Assembly: GCF_963422545.1 (NCBI RefSeq)
Contig: NZ_OY730245.1
Location: 186,001 to 250,000 of the forward strand
Direction of reading: 5' to 3'
Length of the DNA stretch: 64,000 bases
Source: an uncultured Flavobacterium sp.
GTDB lineage: Bacteria > Bacteroidota > Bacteroidia > Flavobacteriales > Flavobacteriaceae
Numbering within the stretch: the stretch's first letter is position 1; every line of letters starts with the position of its first letter. Shown one piece after another: positions 61,416 through 64,000 of this stretch. Below the pieces are notes generated by a model, which saw only the letters and a list, made by a program, of their open reading frames with translations, was not told the origin of the DNA and ran no database searches. A program made the translations under genes and the position numbers.

Positions 61416-62933
61416 ATGAAAAATAAATATATCAAAATATTCTGTATCGCAATTGTTGGTGCACTGACATTAACTTCATGCGATAAAGGATTCGAGGAAA
61501 TGAATACGAATCCAAATGCATTGACAGATCCGGCTGTAAAATCAATGTTTACACTTGCTGAAATTTATGTAGACGGTCAGGATTTTTCTAACACAAGAGG
61601 GAATAATTTATACGCGGCACAAATCGTGCAGCAGTTTTCTTCATTAGGAGGACCAGGTTCAAAATACACCTATTCTTCTGAATATTCAGCAGCTCTTTTT
61701 GGAGAAACATATGGTAAAGGATTGAATCAGATTTTTCAGTTAATGTCTGTTGTAAAAGATTCACCTGAAAATGGTAATATGGTTCAGGCTTGCAGAATCA
61801 TGAAAGTATTCTTGTTCCAAAAATTAACAGATACTTATGGAGAAGTTCCTTATTTCGATGCTGGAAAAGGATATAACGGAAATGTTTTTGCTCCAAAATA
61901 TGATACACAAGAAGCAATCTACAATGACCTTTTAAAAGAATTAGACGAAGCTGGTGATGCATTAGATGCTAATAAAGCATTTGTAGGTAATGCTGATTTA
62001 TACTATCAAGGTAATGTTGCCAAATGGAAAAAATTGGCAAACTCATTAATGTTGAGAGTAGCAATGCGTTTGTCTAAAGTAAACCCTGCAAAAGCACAAC
62101 AATATGTTGAGAAAGCTGTAGCTAAAGGTGTTTTTACTTCAAATGATGACAGTTTAGTCTTAAAACATGATTCAGGACCACAAGGAGTTAAAACAAACCC
62201 AATAACTTCATCTTGGGTTAGAAATGACTTAAACGGAGGAGACGCCAATATAAAATTCAGTAAAACGTTTATCGATATGTTGAAAAACAATAACGATCCT
62301 CGTTTAAGAATTTATGCTAAATTGGAAGCTACAGGAGATAACACTCCGGCAAACCAACAAGGTCTTGCAAATGATGCAAAAGAATTCCCGGGCGGAAATA
62401 AAAAATTGTTCTCAGATCCTAATACTTCTACAGTATTGCGTTTAGATGCACCAACTTTAATTATGTCTTATGCTGAGGTTCAGTTTATCCTGGCAGAAGC
62501 AGCTGTAAAAGGCTGGAATGTTGGCGGAACAGCACAAAAACATTATGAAGACGGAGTAAGAGCTGCAATGGAAGTTCTGGTTATTTTTGGAGATAAAGTA
62601 CCAGCGGTTTCACTTGCAGAATACAATACTTACATGGCCGCTCATCCTTTTAAAGCTGCTGGAACACAAGCTGAAAAAATCGAACAAATTATAACTCAAA
62701 AATGGATTGTATTGTTATTCAATGGTTTTGAAGCATTTTCAGAATACAGAAGAACAGGATATCCGGTTTTAGTTCCAGTTAATGATCCTACAGGAGAAAC
62801 AAAAGGAACAATTCCAAGAAGATTAATTTATGATCAGTCTGAATTGATAACAAATGAGGCTAATTATAAAGAAGCAATATCACGCCAGGGGTTGGATTTA
62901 ATGACAACCAGAATTTGGTGGGACAAACAATAG
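61416..62933 (+). CDS. SusD/RagB family nutrient-binding lipoprotein
   Basis: The protein has 505 residues from the ATG at 61416; a TTG two codons earlier is less likely. Signal peptide and lipobox are IAIVGALTLTSC, with lipidation at the cysteine. FEEMNTNPNALTDPAVKSMF and LTDTYGEVPYFDAGKG mark the SusD-like (SusD_2-type) family. The C-terminus ends with MTTRIWWDKQ. It forms the lid of the SusC importer at the cell surface and binds the glycan. A strong terminator follows, which ends the susCD transcript before the GH2 gene. Confidence 0.96.
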   Translation: MKNKYIKIFCIAIVGALTLTSCDKGFEEMNTNPNALTDPAVKSMFTLAEIYVDGQDFSNTRGNNLYAAQIVQQFSSLGGPGSKYTYSSEYSAALFGETYGKGLNQIFQLMSVVKDSPENGNMVQACRIMKVFLFQKLTDTYGEVPYFDAGKGYNGNVFAPKYDTQEAIYNDLLKELDEAGDALDANKAFVGNADLYYQGNVAKWKKLANSLMLRVAMRLSKVNPAKAQQYVEKAVAKGVFTSNDDSLVLKHDSGPQGVKTNPITSSWVRNDLNGGDANIKFSKTFIDMLKNNNDPRLRIYAKLEATGDNTPANQQGLANDAKEFPGGNKKLFSDPNTSTVLRLDAPTLIMSYAEVQFILAEAAVKGWNVGGTAQKHYEDGVRAAMEVLVIFGDKVPAVSLAEYNTYMAAHPFKAAGTQAEKIEQIITQKWIVLLFNGFEAFSEYRRTGYPVLVPVNDPTGETKGTIPRRLIYDQSELITNEANYKEAISRQGLDLMTTRIWWDKQ

Positions 62934-62961
62934 TTTAAAATTTTGGTTAGTTAGTTGAATT

Positions 62962-63002
62962 AAGCCGGGTAGGAATACCTGTACCTCCCGGCTTATTTTT
63001 TA
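62962..63002 (+). terminator. terminator of susCD
   Basis: AAGCCGGGTAGG / CCTCCCGGCTT stem with one bulged T, a 10-base loop and a T-rich tail, about 30 bases after susD. Confidence 0.88.
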
Positions 63003-63284
63003 ATTTCTATTTTGATTTTCATTAAATTAGGGGAGTTATATCAGAGATTCGTTCAATAGTTTTTAAAACCTTTTTTTTCGCAAAGACAAAGTCGCTTCTG
63101 CTGAAAAAGATGGAATTATCATCAAAAGAACATAAAATGAATGATAGTGCTTTTTGATTTTTTTGAAACAATTTAAAATCTAAAATCAACAATCTAAAAT
63201 AAAAATTAAAGTTTGGCAGCCGTAAAAAAGGAAATGATTTCTGGATATTTTGTTAGTTACCTTTTATTCTGATAAAAACCTAAA

Positions 63285-63320
63285 GAGGAGGAATAATTGA
63301 AAAATCAATTATCCTTCTCT
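63285..63320 (+). promoter_or_regulatory. leader hairpin before the GH2 gene
   Basis: GAGGAGGAATAATTG / CAATTATCCTTCTC with loop aaaaat forms a 14-bp near-perfect stem about 50 bases before the start codon. It is not followed by a T-run, so it may be a leader structure or a binding site. The rest of 63003-63371 holds degenerate repeat units (ttaaaatctaaaatcaac near 63174) and no gene. Confidence 0.45.
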
Positions 63321-63371
63321 AACTGCCAACAATTGAATTGTAATACATATATAATTTATTACTCAGTAAAA

Positions 63372-64000
63372 ATGGAATGTAAAAAAAGCTTTTATTGGTT
63401 TGTCGGTATTTGTCTCGCCAATTTTTCATTGACGGCAAATGCTCAAAATATTGACTTAAAAACGGGCTGGCAATACCGCGAAACAAAAACGGAAAAATGG
63501 AATCCTGCAACAGTTCCGGGAGAAATTCATACCGATTTACTGAATAATAAAGCAATTCCGGATCCATTTTATCGTGATAACGAGAAGAAATTAGAATGGA
63601 TTGAAAAGAAAGATTGGGAATATAAAACAACTTTTAAAGTAAATCCCGAAACTTTAAAAAAGAAAAATACAGAACTGGTTTTTGACGGATTAGATACTTA
63701 TGCAACAGTTTATCTAAACAATCAATTGGTGCTAAAAGCAGATAACATGTTTCTGCAATGGCGAGTTGATGTAAAAAAGATCTTGAAATCAGGAAATAAT
63801 GATTTGGTTATTGTGTTCAAATCGGCACAAAATGTTGTTGATTCACTTGCCAAGAAAGATTTACCATTTGTAATTCCCGATAATCCGCGTGCTTATGTGC
63901 GTAAAGCGCAATACCATTTTGGATGGGATTGGGGACCAAAATTCACTACTTGCGGAATCTGGAAAACACCACGATTAGAAGCCTACGATAAAAAAACTCC
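63372..64000 (+). CDS. glycoside hydrolase family 2 beta-mannosidase (5' part, cut by window)
   Basis: The first 209 codons are open to the window edge. A signal peptide (FYWFVGICLANFSLTANAQ) is followed by the GH2 sugar-binding domain: DLKTGWQYRETKTEKWNPAT, VPGEIHTDLLNNKAIPDPFY, ELVFDGLDTYATVYLNNQLV, and KAQYHFGWDWGPKFTTCGIW. The VPGxxHxDL...IPDPFY and FGWDWGP patterns are typical of beta-mannosidases rather than beta-galactosidases. It is downstream of susCD and on the same strand. Together with manA this points to a mannose-containing substrate. The catalytic glutamates lie beyond the window. Confidence 0.88.
   Translation, partial: MECKKSFYWFVGICLANFSLTANAQNIDLKTGWQYRETKTEKWNPATVPGEIHTDLLNNKAIPDPFYRDNEKKLEWIEKKDWEYKTTFKVNPETLKKKNTELVFDGLDTYATVYLNNQLVLKADNMFLQWRVDVKKILKSGNNDLVIVFKSAQNVVDSLAKKDLPFVIPDNPRAYVRKAQYHFGWDWGPKFTTCGIWKTPRLEAYDKKT

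Noticed and set aside
63319..63630. 103-codon minus-strand frame near the right edge
   Set aside because: It is antisense to the GH2 beta-mannosidase start, whose signal peptide and domain motifs are clear.
1..64000. CRISPR array or rRNA operon
   Set aside because: I found no regularly spaced direct repeats with unique spacers, no cas genes and no rRNA sequence. The S23-like and GxxExxY genes are not inside rRNA here.

Overview
The window is chromosomal DNA of a gliding member of Bacteroidota, almost certainly a Flavobacterium or very close relative. The evidence is a complete gldK-L-M-N-O gliding/type IX secretion cluster, a SusC/SusD pair, AT-rich DNA, promoter -7 elements of the TAnnTTTG type, few Shine-Dalgarno sequences, and many intergenic repeats of the kind common in flavobacteria. 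The species is not resolved.

Layout. 1-6.0 kb: GatB/YqeY protein, tRNA-Arg(TCG), a PlsC-like acyltransferase, a lipoprotein alpha/beta hydrolase broken by one stop codon, an Mpo1-like protein, a DUF3754 protein and a YkgJ-type cysteine-cluster protein. 6.1-12.4 kb: an accessory block bounded by two diverged copies of a ~175-bp structured repeat. It holds three tandem secreted paralogues with C1q-like C-termini, a related fourth secreted protein, and a divergent pair of small regulators sharing a palindromic operator. 12.5-16.5 kb: a zinc-ribbon protein, a small HMA-like protein, a SulP transporter and a nucleotide pyrophosphatase/phosphodiesterase. 16.8-25.2 kb (minus strand): miaB, sigma-54 activator, lptE, a repeat-rich protein and secG, then groES-groEL. 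This block is interrupted twice by small orphan genes (GxxExxY, four-helix-bundle/S23) that are each caged by inverted intergenic repeats. 25.8-36.9 kb: topA, a ureohydrolase-fold protein with eroded metal ligands, gldKLMNO and an FAD oxidoreductase. 36.9-44.2 kb: DUF983, ABC-F, App1 phosphatase, diacylglycerol-kinase-like, FemAB/GNAT-like, DUF1761 and leucine-rich-repeat genes. 44.5-50.5 kb: a divergent four-gene cassette (diverged Hsp70, mini-GrpE, two paralogous C-terminally membrane-anchored proteins), then an XRE regulator and initiator tRNA-Met. 50.7-53 kb: a GT39-like glycosyltransferase and a DUF4494 protein. 53.2-64 kb: a carbohydrate-utilisation region with a GH97 enzyme, mannose-6-phosphate isomerase, LacI regulator, SusC, SusD and the start of a GH2 beta-mannosidase. 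It is tied together by a shared LacI-type palindrome.

How the genes work together. GldK-N are the type IX secretion core and motor, with GldO a tandem copy of GldN. LptE, SecG, GroES/EL and MiaB form an envelope/housekeeping block. The 53-64 kb genes look like one regulon for a mannose- and glucose-containing glycan: GH97 and GH2 release sugars, SusCD imports oligosaccharides, ManA feeds mannose-6-P into glycolysis.

Best candidates for something undescribed: (1) the Hsp70/GrpE-like cassette with its two tail-anchored paralogues; (2) the repeat-caged S23-like and GxxExxY genes inside essential operons; (3) the ~175-bp multi-hairpin repeat at both ends of the C1q block.
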